In this document: one piece after another, positions 33,007 through 42,334 of the stretch
Layout of the letters: each line of letters begins with the position of its first letter
Position numbering within the stretch: the first letter of the stretch is position 1
Assembly (NCBI GenBank): GCA_000166095.1
Contig: CP002278.1
Location: 590,001-654,000 of the forward strand
From: Methanothermus fervidus DSM 2088
GTDB taxonomy: Archaea; Methanobacteriota; Methanobacteria; DSM-2088; Methanothermaceae
Reading direction: 5' to 3'
Length of the DNA stretch: 64,000 nucleotides
Translations under genes and position numbers: made by a program
Notes under the pieces: model-generated
The model's database searches: none
Told to the model about the DNA's origin: nothing
What the model saw: only the letters and a program-made list of their open reading frames with translations

Positions 33007-34140
33007 ATGAAATATTGCGCTGAACAAAGACTTGCTAAAAAAAGCCTAAATATTAATCCAATACAAAGAGGAGGAATATTAACACCAGAAGCTAAAGTTG
33101 CATTACATGAGTTTGAGGATGGGTATAGTGTATGTGACTATTGTGAAGGAAGATTAGATAAGATAAATAAACCACCTATCCATGAGTTTCTAGAAGAATT
33201 TTCAAAGTTTATTAATGTTGATATTGTTAGGCCCACTCATGGCGCTAGAGAAGGTAAATTCATAGTTATACATTCTCTTTGTGAAGAAGGGGATAAAATA
33301 GTTGTAGATGGAAATGCTCACTATACAACATATGTGGCTGCCGAAAGAAATAAAACAGATACTATTGTTGTTCCACATAGTGGATATCCTAATTATGAAA
33401 TAAAGGTTGAGAAATGGAAAGAAACATTAGACAACGTACTAGACAAATATGACAATGTTAAACTTGCAATTTTAACACATGTGGATGGAAATTATGGAAA
33501 CCTTACAGATGCTAAAAAAATTGGAAAGATTTGTAGGAGGAAAGGAATACCTCTTTTACTTAATTGCGCATATACGATGGGAAGAATGCCAATAAATGCA
33601 AAAAAATTAAAAGCAGATTTTGTTGTGGGAAGTGGTCATAAAAGTATGGCAGCCTCAGGACCCATTGGAATACTTGGATTGAGTGAAGAATGGGAAGATG
33701 AAATACTTCGCAAATCAAAAAAATATCCAAATAAAGAAATTGAACTTCTTGGTTGTACAAGCCGCGGTGCGCCTATAGTAACTTTAATGGCATCATTTCC
33801 ACATGTAAAAGAAAGAGTGAAAAACTGGGACCAAGAAGTTAAAAAAACACGTTATTTTGTTAAAGAAATGGAAAAAATAGAAGGAATAAAACAACTTGGT
33901 ATAAAACCAAAGATGCATGATTTAGTAAATTTTGAGACACCTATATTTGAAAAAATAAGTAAAAAACATCCAAAAAAAGGTTATTTCCTCTATCACGAAT
34001 TAAAAAAGAGAAATATTACTGGTGTAAAGCCAGGATATACAAAAACACTTAAATGTAGTGTATATAGGATGGATAAAGAACAAATAGATTATATAATTAA
34101 TTCATTTAGAGAAATAGTTGACGCCGGGATTGGGATTTGA
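33007..34140 (+). CDS. pscS: O-phosphoseryl-tRNA(Cys):Cys-tRNA synthase (SepCysS)
   Basis: A 377-residue PLP enzyme that converts phosphoseryl-tRNA(Cys) to cysteinyl-tRNA(Cys), the tRNA-dependent cysteine route of methanogens and relatives. Diagnostic stretches are [28 protein letters not shown] and THGAREGKF. The PLP Lys lies in [13 protein letters not shown]-terminal Cys residues (CAEQR; VCDYC) fit the proposed sulfur-relay Cys. The partner SepRS is not in the window. The last six codons and the stop overlap the 3' end of a tRNA-Ser gene on the other strand. Confidence 0.95.
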   Translation: MKYCAEQRLAKKSLNINPIQRGGILTPEAKVALHEFEDGYSVCDYCEGRLDKINKPPIHEFLEEFSKFINVDIVRPTHGAREGKFIVIHSLCEEGDKIVVDGNAHYTTYVAAERNKTDTIVVPHSGYPNYEIKVEKWKETLDNVLDKYDNVKLAILTHVDGNYGNLTDAKKIGKICRRKGIPLLLNCAYTMGRMPINAKKLKADFVVGSGHKSMAASGPIGILGLSEEWEDEILRKSKKYPNKEIELLGCTSRGAPIVTLMASFPHVKERVKNWDQEVKKTRYFVKEMEKIEGIKQLGIKPKMHDLVNFETPIFEKISKKHPKKGYFLYHELKKRNITGVKPGYTKTLKCSVYRMDKEQIDYIINSFREIVDAGIGI

Positions 34141-34206
34141 ACCCAAGATGAGCATTGCTCAACAGGATTTCGAATCCTGCGCCTTACCTGGCTAGGCTAT
34201 CCCGAC
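34122..34206 (-). tRNA. tRNA-Ser (anticodon CGA)
   Basis: The 85-base gene folds as a class II tRNA. The acceptor GTCGGGA pairs with TCCCGGC, the anticodon stem is CAGGA/TCCTG with loop TTCGAAA, the variable arm is long, and the T-arm has GGTTCAAATCC. The discriminator is G and CCA is not encoded. Its 3' 19 bases are antisense to the end of the SepCysS coding sequence. It lies one base from the next tRNA-Ser. Confidence 0.95.
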
Positions 34207-34207
34207 A

Positions 34208-34293
<86 letters not shown>

Positions 34294-34318
34294 ATCTATT
34301 AATTATCTACTAAATTTC

Positions 34319-34332
34319 TAATATTTAAGTAT
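34319..34332 (-). promoter_or_regulatory. Probable TATA box for the tRNA-Ser pair
   Basis: On the minus strand CTTAAATAT (34321-34329) is about 30 bases upstream of the tRNA-Ser(TGA) 5' end, in the gap after rps10. This would allow transcription independent of the ribosomal operon, with a start near 34300. Confidence 0.45.
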
Positions 34333-34340
34333 TAACCTTC

Positions 34341-34649
34341 TTAACCTTTTAATTCTATCTCTATATTTACGTTATCAGGCACGCTGACTTTCATTATTTG
34401 ACGCATAGTTCTTTCATCTGCTTCAACAGTTATAAGTCTTTTATGTATTCTCATTTCCCACTTTTCCCAAGTAGCACTGCCTTCACCATCTGGTGATTTT
34501 CTTGTAGGCACTACTAATCTTTTTGTAGGTAATGGTATCGGCCCTGACATTTCAGCTCCAGTTCTCTCTGCTATTTTTTTGACTTGTTCACATACATATT
34601 CTAATTTTTTTGGGTCTGTCCCTGTTAATTTAATTCTTGCCTCTTGCAT
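34341..34649 (-). CDS. rps10: Ribosomal protein S10
   Basis: A 102-residue small-subunit protein; [17 protein letters not shown] at the start, [17 protein letters not shown] and the C-terminal [10 protein letters not shown] match archaeal S10. ATG 34649 follows GGAGGA by seven bases; the frame extending to 34664 is excess. It is the last protein gene of the RNA polymerase/translation operon, directly after EF-1alpha as in many archaea. Confidence 0.96.
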   Translation of the reverse strand: MQEARIKLTGTDPKKLEYVCEQVKKIAERTGAEMSGPIPLPTKRLVVPTRKSPDGEGSATWEKWEMRIHKRLITVEADERTMRQIMKVSVPDNVNIEIELKG

Positions 34650-34688
34650 AAAAAAATCCTCCAAAAAAATTAATTAAGGGAAAGGGGA

Positions 34689-35927
34689 TTATCTTGGAAC
34701 TACGTCTATACACATTCCTGCTGCAACAGTTTGACCCATGTCTCTAATTGCAAACCTACCTAACTGAGGAATATCTTTAATCTTCTCAATTACCAGTGGT
34801 TTGGTTGGTTTAACTTTTACTACTGCAGCATCGCCAGTCTTTAAAAAGTCAGGATTTTCCTCTTGTACTTCACCTGTTGCTGGATTTATCTTTTGTTTTA
34901 ATTCTGTTAAGGTACAGGCTACTTGTGCTGTGTGACAATGGAAAACTGGTGTGTATCCTACAGTTATTGCACCCGGATGCTGTAAGACAACTATTTGGGC
35001 TGTAAATTCTTTTGCAACAGTTGGTGGTGAATCTGTGTGCCCTGCTACATCTCCTCTTCTTATATCATCTTTTCCAACGCCTCTGACATTGAAACCTATG
35101 TTGTCTCCGGGTTCTGCTTTTTCCATTGCTTCATGATGCATTTCAATAGATTTTACTTCTCCACTAACACCTGGTGGTTCAAAAACAACTGTGTCACCAA
35201 CTTTTAAAACACCTGTTTCTACTCTTCCAACAGGGACTGTTCCAACACCAGTAATTGAATAAACGTCTTGTACAGGTATTCGTAATGGTAAATCAATTGG
35301 CTTCTCTGGTGGCTTTAATGTATCTAATGATTCTAGAAATGTTGGTCCATCGTACCATCCCATATTTTCGCTTTTTTCAGTTATATTGTCTCCTTTAAAT
35401 GCTGAAAGAGGTACAAATGGTATTTCATCTGGTTTGTAACCTACAATTTTAAGTAGGTCACTTACTTCTTTCTTCAATTCTTTAAATCTACCCTCATCGT
35501 AATCCACTAAATCCATTTTATTAATTGCAACTATTAATTGGTTTATACCTAAAGTCCTAGCTAAAAATACATGTTCTTTTGTTTGTGGCATCACTCCATC
35601 ATCTGCAGCTACTACTAACACTGCTGCATCTGCTTGGGATGCACCTGTAATCATGTTTTTTACAAAGTCCCTGTGTCCAGGACAGTCAACTATTGTAAAT
35701 TCATATTTATCTGTTTCAAATTTTGCGTGTGCTAAATCAATTGTTACTCCTCTTTCTCTTTCTTCTCTTAATTTGTCCATTACATATCTAAATTTATCTT
35801 CTCCTTCACCTAACTTTTGTTCTGAAATCACTCCAGTTTTAAGTAAAAGGTGGCCAACCAATGTAGATTTTCCATGATCTACATGTCCAATGAAAGCCAA
35901 ATTAATGTGTTCCTTTTCTTTAGCCAC
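34689..35927 (-). CDS. tuf: Elongation factor 1-alpha (EF-Tu homologue)
   Basis: A 412-residue GTPase that delivers aminoacyl-tRNA to the ribosome. G-domain motifs are complete: [18 protein letters not shown] and SAF; domains 2 and 3 follow. No intein is present. The start is GTG 35927, six bases after GGGAGGT. It has its own TATA box in the gap to fusA, so it is probably expressed above the level of the upstream genes. Confidence 0.97.
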   Translation of the reverse strand: MAKEKEHINLAFIGHVDHGKSTLVGHLLLKTGVISEQKLGEGEDKFRYVMDKLREERERGVTIDLAHAKFETDKYEFTIVDCPGHRDFVKNMITGASQADAAVLVVAADDGVMPQTKEHVFLARTLGINQLIVAINKMDLVDYDEGRFKELKKEVSDLLKIVGYKPDEIPFVPLSAFKGDNITEKSENMGWYDGPTFLESLDTLKPPEKPIDLPLRIPVQDVYSITGVGTVPVGRVETGVLKVGDTVVFEPPGVSGEVKSIEMHHEAMEKAEPGDNIGFNVRGVGKDDIRRGDVAGHTDSPPTVAKEFTAQIVVLQHPGAITVGYTPVFHCHTAQVACTLTELKQKINPATGEVQEENPDFLKTGDAAVVKVKPTKPLVIEKIKDIPQLGRFAIRDMGQTVAAGMCIDVVPR

Positions 35928-35976
35928 AGTCTAACCTCCCTTAAACTTTGTTTTGTTTTTCTTGTTAATTCATGAA

Positions 35977-35996
35977 GTTTATATATCTTTTGGTTT
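35977..35996 (-). promoter_or_regulatory. BRE/TATA promoter of the EF-1alpha gene
   Basis: Reading the minus strand, AAACCA (BRE-like) is followed by AAAGATATATAAAC, about 50-60 bases before the GTG start. The predicted transcription start near 35957 leaves a leader of about 30 bases with GGGAGGT. This is one of the best-formed promoters in the window. Confidence 0.65.
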
Positions 35997-36004
35997 ATAA
36001 AAAA

Positions 36005-39000
36005 TTATTGTAGGTAATGATCAGCATCAAATGGTTCTGGAGATAAACCTTTCCTAGTCCTTATTTCTTTAATGACTTTTTCTTGCAGTTCATCTGGTAA
36101 TTTTTTAAATCCAGCATTTTCTGTTGACCATAGACATCGACCCTCTGTAGCTGACCTTATAGCTCCCGCAAATCCAAACATTTCAGCTACCGGCACTATA
36201 GCTTCTATTAACATTATGTCTCCTTCTTGGTTCATGTTAACTATTTGACCTCTCCTATTTTGAAGTTCGCGTGTTGCATTTCCCATATAATCATGAGGGA
36301 CATTTATAAATACTTTTTGTATTGGTTCTAAAAGTATAGGATCTGCCATCATCATTGCAGCATAAATTGCTCTCCTCACAGCAGGCATTACTTGTGCAGG
36401 ACCTCTATGTACAGGATCTTCATGGATCTTAGCATCTACAAGTTTAACTTTGATTCCCATTATCTTTTCATTAGCTAACGGTCCTTTATCCATTGCTTCT
36501 CTAAACCCTTTTATCAGTAATTCTCTAACTTCATCTAGATACTGAATACCTCTAGTCATATTTATAAACAAATTTTTCTCATAAACATCCCAAACTCTTT
36601 TTGCTTCATCTTTATCTAGTCCTGCCTCAATGAATTTTTTAGTCATTTCTTTTCCTCTTACTTGACCTTCTTTTATTTTACCTTCCGCAATTGCATTAAA
36701 CACAGATTCTTCAAGTGGTTCTACTGTTATGTAAAATCTGTTATGTTTATTTGGGGATTTACCTTCGACAGGCCCTGCTTCACCAGTTACTGTTTCTCTA
36801 TATACAACAATTGGCTCTGAAGTTTCAATGTCCACACCTTTTTCTTTTATACGATGTGCAATAACTTCAAGGTGTAATTCACCCATACCTGAAACAAGGT
36901 GTTCACCAGTCTCTTCATTAATTTCTACACTGATTGTAGGATCCTCTTTAGCCATTTGTCTCAAAACTTCAATTAATTTTGGTAAATCTTTTGTATTTTT
37001 AGCTTCCACTGCCACAGTAACCACAGGTTCTGAAATATGTTCAAGTGATTCAAATGCTTTTATCTTCCTCTCGCTATCACAAATAGTTTCACCTGCAAGT
37101 GCATTTTTTACGCCAGTTATCGCAACAATGTTGCCTGCTGGTACTTCCTCAGTATTTAACCTTTCTGGTCCCATGTATACTCCAACTTGCTGTACTCTTG
37201 ACTTACTTTGTGATGAAACAAGATATACTTCTTTTCCTTTCTTTATAGTACCACTATATATCCTACCTGTTGCTATCTCACCAGCATGTTTGTCTATTCG
37301 TACATCAGTGACCATAATTGCTAATGGACCTTCTGGATCTGTGTTAAGCATTGCTTGTCCTTCTTCACTTTCAATATCACCAGACCATATTTTTGGTACT
37401 CTGTATTTTTGAGCCTCTTTAGGACTTGGAAGATGTTTGACAACCATCTCTAAAACTACTTTATGTAAAGGAACTTTTTTAGCTAATTCATCTTGTTTTC
37501 CTTCTTTACAATATCTTATGATGTCATTGAAGTTTATCCCTGTCTTTTTCATCATTGGTACATTTATTGCCCATTTGTAGTATGCAGAACCAAATGCGAC
37601 GCTACCATCTTCTACACGAACTTGCCATTTATTTTTAAATTCTTTAGGAGCCATATTACGAATTAATTTATTTACATCAGTTATAATCTTAACAAATCTT
37701 TGTTGTAATTCCTCAGGGCTTAATTTAAGTTCATTGATTAATCTATCAACTTTATTTATGAATAAAATTGGTTTAACATTCTCACGAAGTGCTTGTCGTA
37801 ATACTGTCTCTGTTTGAGGCATTACACCTTCCACTGCGCAAACTACGACTATAGCACCATCTACAGCTCTCATAGCCCTTGTTACATCTCCTCCAAAATC
37901 TACATGTCCAGGAGTATCTATTAAATTGATTAAGTATTCTTCATTGTTGTACTTATGGACCATAGAGATGTTTGCAGCATCGATAGTTATTCCTCTTGCT
38001 TGTTCTTGTTCATCAAAATCTAAGAATAATTGTTCTCCTGCTAATTCAGCAGAAATCATTCCAGCGCCTGCTAGTAAGTTGTCTGATAATGTCGTATTAT
38101 GTACAATTACACCATTTGCTACAAAATTATGATATTTCTCTACTGTTAAATCATAGACATATTTTTCGTCGTTGATTCTGTTTATTTTCTTAACTTTCAC
38201 ATAAGAAACATCGTCACAAACTAATGGTTCTAAATCTTTCACATTTTTACTTTCTAAATTGTTGAAGATGTTTCGTAATTCATGTTTTGATATGCTTGTT
38301 TTATCTTCATTAATTATTTCTGAGATTTCTCTTGAGACTGGAATGTGGTCAATTTTTGAATCTATATTTTTCTTTAATAATTTGTTAAATTCTTTCTTCT
38401 TGTTAATGTCTGAAAATCCTATCTTCTTAAATCTGGTTAAAGAACTTTTACCTGTTATACACAACGTTCCATTATTTTCATTTATGGATGCTATATCAAA
38501 CTTATAGAGTAGTAATTGCAGTCTCTTTATAAATTCATTGTCAGATGAAATATAGATTCCATTATTTTTCACTATACCTCTAGTATCTACATATCCTCTT
38601 ATAAATGAAGAGATATATTTCTTAGGAGAAGTTTCTATGAATTTCCATGTAAATAAAGTATCTACAACTTTCTTAAATATTGATATATTTTTTAATTTTG
38701 TATTACCGCCAGCTTTAACAATACCTGCTAAATAATAAAATTTTGTGAATTCTTCAGTTGAATCTGGCAATCTTAATTTTTCACCATCACTAAATAATTC
38801 TTCATGTGAAATCCATTCTATATTATCATATCTTTTATCTTTTAAAAAACTTAATTTACAGGTGTCCCCATTGACACAAGCAATGAATCCTTCATCTTTA
38901 GATAAAATCTCAATAATCTTCTTTTTCAATTCTTCATTAGTTAAATCTTCATGATAAAGTTTCCTTGCAACGACTATATAATCGCCTTTCTTGATTTTGT

Positions 39001-39433
39001 CTGCTCTTTTCTCTATTATACCTTCTTCATTGTCAAACACAAGGAATTTATGTTCGGGCGTTGTTTTTATTTTATTTCCATTTTCTAAGTGAAGTTCAAC
39101 TAATGGATCTGTCTTCTTTAATTTCCATAGATGCGTTACTTTCCCTTTTACAATTTTATTTTCTTTTTTATCTAAGCTACTTACATGTATTCCAAATCCA
39201 TCAACGTCTATTACTTTTTCATTTTTTTCTTCTTTGATGATCCTTCCCTTATTTTCAAATTTTTTAAATAATTCTGATGCCTTAACATTTTCCCCTGTTG
39301 CAAGAGATATTAAACTGTCTCCTGATACACATTTACCATGATCGATGTGAGCAACTATTCCAATGTTTCTAATATTATCTGGTTTATGCATTAATTCTTT
39401 GATTTTATTAATCATTTTAGCACGTCTACTCAA
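36005..39433 (-). CDS. fusA: Elongation factor 2 containing an intein
   Basis: EF-2 is the translocation GTPase. The precursor has 1142 residues; removing the 412-residue intein leaves 730, the normal archaeal length. The intein sits inside the P-loop, between the Lys and Thr of AHIDHGK/TTLSD, so the precursor cannot bind GTP until spliced. Other G motifs (DTPGH, NKVD) and domains II-V are intact. VHRGPAQV carries the His converted to diphthamide. The start is TTG 39433 ([14 protein letters not shown]), six bases after AAGGTGA; the in-frame GTG at 39442 lies inside that site. It is two genes downstream of S12 in the str-type operon. Confidence 0.97.
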   Translation of the reverse strand: MSRRAKMINKIKELMHKPDNIRNIGIVAHIDHGKCVSGDSLISLATGENVKASELFKKFENKGRIIKEEKNEKVIDVDGFGIHVSSLDKKENKIVKGKVTHLWKLKKTDPLVELHLENGNKIKTTPEHKFLVFDNEEGIIEKRADKIKKGDYIVVARKLYHEDLTNEELKKKIIEILSKDEGFIACVNGDTCKLSFLKDKRYDNIEWISHEELFSDGEKLRLPDSTEEFTKFYYLAGIVKAGGNTKLKNISIFKKVVDTLFTWKFIETSPKKYISSFIRGYVDTRGIVKNNGIYISSDNEFIKRLQLLLYKFDIASINENNGTLCITGKSSLTRFKKIGFSDINKKKEFNKLLKKNIDSKIDHIPVSREISEIINEDKTSISKHELRNIFNNLESKNVKDLEPLVCDDVSYVKVKKINRINDEKYVYDLTVEKYHNFVANGVIVHNTTLSDNLLAGAGMISAELAGEQLFLDFDEQEQARGITIDAANISMVHKYNNEEYLINLIDTPGHVDFGGDVTRAMRAVDGAIVVVCAVEGVMPQTETVLRQALRENVKPILFINKVDRLINELKLSPEELQQRFVKIITDVNKLIRNMAPKEFKNKWQVRVEDGSVAFGSAYYKWAINVPMMKKTGINFNDIIRYCKEGKQDELAKKVPLHKVVLEMVVKHLPSPKEAQKYRVPKIWSGDIESEEGQAMLNTDPEGPLAIMVTDVRIDKHAGEIATGRIYSGTIKKGKEVYLVSSQSKSRVQQVGVYMGPERLNTEEVPAGNIVAITGVKNALAGETICDSERKIKAFESLEHISEPVVTVAVEAKNTKDLPKLIEVLRQMAKEDPTISVEINEETGEHLVSGMGELHLEVIAHRIKEKGVDIETSEPIVVYRETVTGEAGPVEGKSPNKHNRFYITVEPLEESVFNAIAEGKIKEGQVRGKEMTKKFIEAGLDKDEAKRVWDVYEKNLFINMTRGIQYLDEVRELLIKGFREAMDKGPLANEKIMGIKVKLVDAKIHEDPVHRGPAQVMPAVRRAIYAAMMMADPILLEPIQKVFINVPHDYMGNATRELQNRRGQIVNMNQEGDIMLIEAIVPVAEMFGFAGAIRSATEGRCLWSTENAGFKKLPDELQEKVIKEIRTRKGLSPEPFDADHYLQ
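38096..39331 (-). mobile_element. Intein in the EF-2 P-loop, endonuclease probably inactive
   Basis: The 412-codon insert starts with Cys ([14 protein letters not shown], block A), has block [10 protein letters not shown] with the conserved Thr and His, and ends in block [18 protein letters not shown] then VIVHN, followed by Thr of the host. All splicing residues are present. A central LAGLIDADG-type region is recognisable as [12 protein letters not shown] and [10 protein letters not shown]. The catalytic acidic positions read Gly and Arg, so DNA cleavage and homing are probably lost. Removal restores an uninterrupted P-loop. Confidence 0.93.
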
Positions 39434-39443
39434 AATAATCACC

Positions 39444-40001
39444 TTATCTAGCAGATCTTGCTATTCTTTCTTTTTCTTCTTTTTTCTGTACAGCAAAACT
39501 TCTTGTGTCATTATTGGCAGCTAAAATTATTTCATCTGCTAAACATTCTTCAATGGATTTTTTACTTTTAAATGATGATTGTAATGCACCTTTAGCAATG
39601 AACATTAAAGCTAAATCTAATCTTCTTTGAGGAGCGACGTCTACAGCTACTTGATAAGCTATACCTCCATATTTAACTCTTGTTGTTTCTTCTCGAGGAG
39701 CAGAATTTTCAATTGCATCTACGAGTACCTGTATTGGATTCTTTTTTGTTCTCTTTTCTATTATTTCAAAAGCTTTCTTAACGATATTGTATGCTTTATT
39801 TTTTTTACCTGTGTTTCTAGCGGTTCTCATCATTTTATTTATTAATCTTTCAACTATTGGAACTTCAGCTTTTCCAAATCGTTTCTTAGCATGTCTTCCC
39901 ATTGTATGTGGAACCAAAACTTTTTTTAATGATATATATCTAGCTAATCCCATATCTCTCACTTTAACTTCCTTAGGATCCCATCTTTCATATAGAAACA
40001 T
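39444..40001 (-). CDS. rps7: Ribosomal protein S7
   Basis: A 185-residue small-subunit protein that binds the 3' domain of 16S rRNA. Typical parts are [39 protein letters not shown] and the C-terminal [18 protein letters not shown] precedes the ATG. It lies between S12 and EF-2 in the classical str order, with only a few bases on each side. Confidence 0.97.
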   Translation of the reverse strand: MFLYERWDPKEVKVRDMGLARYISLKKVLVPHTMGRHAKKRFGKAEVPIVERLINKMMRTARNTGKKNKAYNIVKKAFEIIEKRTKKNPIQVLVDAIENSAPREETTRVKYGGIAYQVAVDVAPQRRLDLALMFIAKGALQSSFKSKKSIEECLADEIILAANNDTRSFAVQKKEEKERIARSAR

Positions 40002-40006
40002 CTTAA

Positions 40007-40432
40007 TTACCTCACTGGTTTTTCTTTTCTACCTCTAACTAATTCTTGCAATGAAACTCCATTGACTTTAACGACTTTCCATCTTACTCCAGGTATATCA
40101 CCCATCGCTCTTCCTTCTGGTCCTCCTATTCCTTCCACTATCACCTCATCATGTTCATCTATGTAATTGATAGCACCGTCACCTGGAGCAAAAGCTGTTA
40201 TTTGTTTTCCATTTTTGATTAGCTGCACTCTTACACATTTCCTAATAGCTGAGTTTGGCTGTTTTGCTTCAATTCCTACTTTTTCGATGACAATGCCTCT
40301 TGCTTGAGGTGCCCCCTCTAAAGGATCTGCTTTAACATCTAAACGTAACATCCTTCTCTTATAATGTTTATCTTTCCATCTAAATTTTTTTCTGTTTGCT
40401 TTGAGTTTTCTGGCTGCAAATAGCCCTGGCAT
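40007..40432 (-). CDS. rps12: Ribosomal protein S12
   Basis: A 141-residue decoding-centre protein. The loops [15 protein letters not shown] and [15 protein letters not shown] are diagnostic of archaeal S12 (S23e). It lies 12 bases after nusA and six before rps7, within the same transcript. Confidence 0.97.
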   Translation of the reverse strand: MPGLFAARKLKANRKKFRWKDKHYKRRMLRLDVKADPLEGAPQARGIVIEKVGIEAKQPNSAIRKCVRVQLIKNGKQITAFAPGDGAINYIDEHDEVIVEGIGGPEGRAMGDIPGVRWKVVKVNGVSLQELVRGRKEKPVR

Positions 40433-40443
40433 TTTTACTCCTC

Positions 40444-40875
40444 CTATTTCACTATTATGTTACTTATGTTGTGATGTCTCTTTGCCAGTATTTTAGCTCT
40501 TTTAATATTTTGGCCACCTTTACCTATTATAATTCTTTTGTTTCTTGCATCGGCCTTAACTGTAGCTATTTTTTCACCATTTTCTTTTTGTAAAATTCTT
40601 ATACTTTTTAATTTAGCGGGAGATAAGATGTTTGAAATAAATTCCACTGGATCGTCAGAATGTTCTAAAACTTCGACACCTTTATCTAAGGTTTTCCTAA
40701 CTTTAGCTATAGTACTACCTCTTCTACCTATTGCTAATCCCATATCTCCTTTTTTTACTAAAAACGTTACTTTTCCACGTTTTTCATCTATAATACAATC
40801 TTTTACTGCAGCACCAGTTAGGCTTTCAAACAAGGCTATATATCTTATTTCATCTGTTGTGAATTTTATTGTCAC
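40444..40875 (-). CDS. nusA: NusA-like transcription factor (two KH domains)
   Basis: A 143-residue protein made only of the two KH RNA-binding domains, as in archaeal NusA, which lacks the bacterial N-terminal and S1 regions. The KH loops are visible as [12 protein letters not shown] and [14 protein letters not shown]. Conserved position between rpl30e and rps12 supports the call. The start is GTG 40875, preceded by GGTGGGG. Confidence 0.94.
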   Translation of the reverse strand: MTIKFTTDEIRYIALFESLTGAAVKDCIIDEKRGKVTFLVKKGDMGLAIGRRGSTIAKVRKTLDKGVEVLEHSDDPVEFISNILSPAKLKSIRILQKENGEKIATVKADARNKRIIIGKGGQNIKRAKILAKRHHNISNIIVK

Positions 40876-40879
40876 GTGT

Positions 40880-41176
40880 TTACCCCACCATTTCTAGTAT
40901 TGGTGAATCACCAGGATCTTTAATAAGTAAAGCTGCAACAGTAAATGGTTTACCACATACAGCACCTAACTTTACACTACTTCCATTATATATGTATACA
41001 GGTATATTTGAAAGTTTTGCATAATATTTTACATCTTCCATGATTTCATCTGGTGCATTTTTAGCAACTATAACTAATTTACCTTTACCTAATTTTAAGT
41101 TTCTTATTGTTTCCTTAGATCCTAATATCACTTTTCCTGTATCTACCGCCATTCTTATGGATTTTTCGACGTCCAT
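40880..41176 (-). CDS. rpl30e: Ribosomal protein L30e
   Basis: A 98-residue member of the L7Ae/L30e RNA-binding family, with [29 protein letters not shown] near the start and the C-terminal [14 protein letters not shown]. It follows rpoA2 directly: the stop of rpoA2 abuts this ATG, and GGAGGAAATAA inside rpoA2 is its ribosome site. The position in the RNA polymerase operon is typical of archaea. Confidence 0.95.
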   Translation of the reverse strand: MDVEKSIRMAVDTGKVILGSKETIRNLKLGKGKLVIVAKNAPDEIMEDVKYYAKLSNIPVYIYNGSSVKLGAVCGKPFTVAALLIKDPGDSPILEMVG

Positions 41177-42325
41177 TTATTTCCTCCTTCCATAATTCTT
41201 TTTCATTACTACTTTAATAGATCCTGTACCTAATGGTATAGGTTGCCCAACAATTACATTTTCAGTTATACCTGCAAGACGGTCCTTTTCTCCCCGCATA
41301 CTTGCTTGAAGTAGATGTTTACTAGTTTCCTCAAATGCAGCTCTTGCAAGTACACTTGCTTTTTCACCACTCACACCATGTCTACCAATTGGTTTAATAG
41401 TGCCGTCTGATGTCATTAAATCTGCCACTAACATTATATGTCTAATATCCACAGTTAAACCTTGTTCCTCTAGTGTGTTCTTTGCTTCCCTTATTATTGC
41501 ATTTCTTGCAGCTTCAATTCCCAATACTTTCTCAATTTCATGTATGTCATTTGTGGTTGTTCTAGTTTTGTCCACGCCATCCATTTTCAAAATTTTAGAA
41601 AGATTAGATCCCTCAGTAACTACTACAAATTCATCTTCTTCTTTTCTTATAACTGCCTTAGTAATATCTTTTATACCGCTTACATGTAATTTTCTAACTT
41701 TATCTGCAAGTAATCTTAAACTTCTTATTGTAGCTTGTCTGGGCTTAAATTTCAATTTATTTCCATTTATTTCTACATCTTTAAATGTCTTTTTTATTTT
41801 TTCCATTATTTTTTTATAATCTAATCCTCTATCTTTTATTTTTTCTTCATCTATTTCTGCATTTACACACATTTCAATATAATCAACACTAAAGTTCTTT
41901 AATACATCCTCAAGGTTTGTTCTGATAATATTGTTACTGAAATTCTTTACAAATTCTTCATCATTTTTCTTATCATCTTCAAAATAAATTGTCATTATAG
42001 GTGTTGATATTTTTTTTCTGGCATCAACAATTTCTATCAATCTAGGGAGACCAAGGGTCACATTAACTTCAGCTACTCCTGCATAATGAAACGTACGCAT
42101 TGTCATTTGTGTTCCAGGTTCTCCAATAGATTGTGCAGCAACCGTACCTACTGCTTCACCTTCCTCAACTTGTGCATTTTTGTATCGTTCTTTGGTTTTT
42201 TCTATAAATTCATCGATTTCTTCTCCTTCCAGTTCATATTTCTTTATTGTTTCTATCATATCATTTATGAGCTTTTCTGGAAGTTCATCGCTGCACTTTT
42301 CCTTAACAATTTCCTCGATGTCCAA
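41177..42325 (-). CDS. rpoA2: RNA polymerase subunit A''
   Basis: The 382-residue C-terminal part of the largest RNA polymerase subunit. [20 protein letters not shown] (bridge helix/trigger loop area) and the C-terminal [20 protein letters not shown] identify it. The start is TTG 42325, preceded by AGGTGA; an in-frame GTG at 42334 is part of that site. It is encoded nine bases after rpoA1. No intein is present. Confidence 0.96.
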   Translation of the reverse strand: MDIEEIVKEKCSDELPEKLINDMIETIKKYELEGEEIDEFIEKTKERYKNAQVEEGEAVGTVAAQSIGEPGTQMTMRTFHYAGVAEVNVTLGLPRLIEIVDARKKISTPIMTIYFEDDKKNDEEFVKNFSNNIIRTNLEDVLKNFSVDYIEMCVNAEIDEEKIKDRGLDYKKIMEKIKKTFKDVEINGNKLKFKPRQATIRSLRLLADKVRKLHVSGIKDITKAVIRKEEDEFVVVTEGSNLSKILKMDGVDKTRTTTNDIHEIEKVLGIEAARNAIIREAKNTLEEQGLTVDIRHIMLVADLMTSDGTIKPIGRHGVSGEKASVLARAAFEETSKHLLQASMRGEKDRLAGITENVIVGQPIPLGTGSIKVVMKKNYGRRK

Positions 42326-42334
42326 AATAATCAC

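Noticed and set aside
38096-39331. The EF-2 insert as a misassembly or gene fusion
   Set aside because: It begins with Cys, ends with His-Asn before Thr, has blocks A, B, F and G in order, keeps frame, and its removal rebuilds a perfect P-loop.
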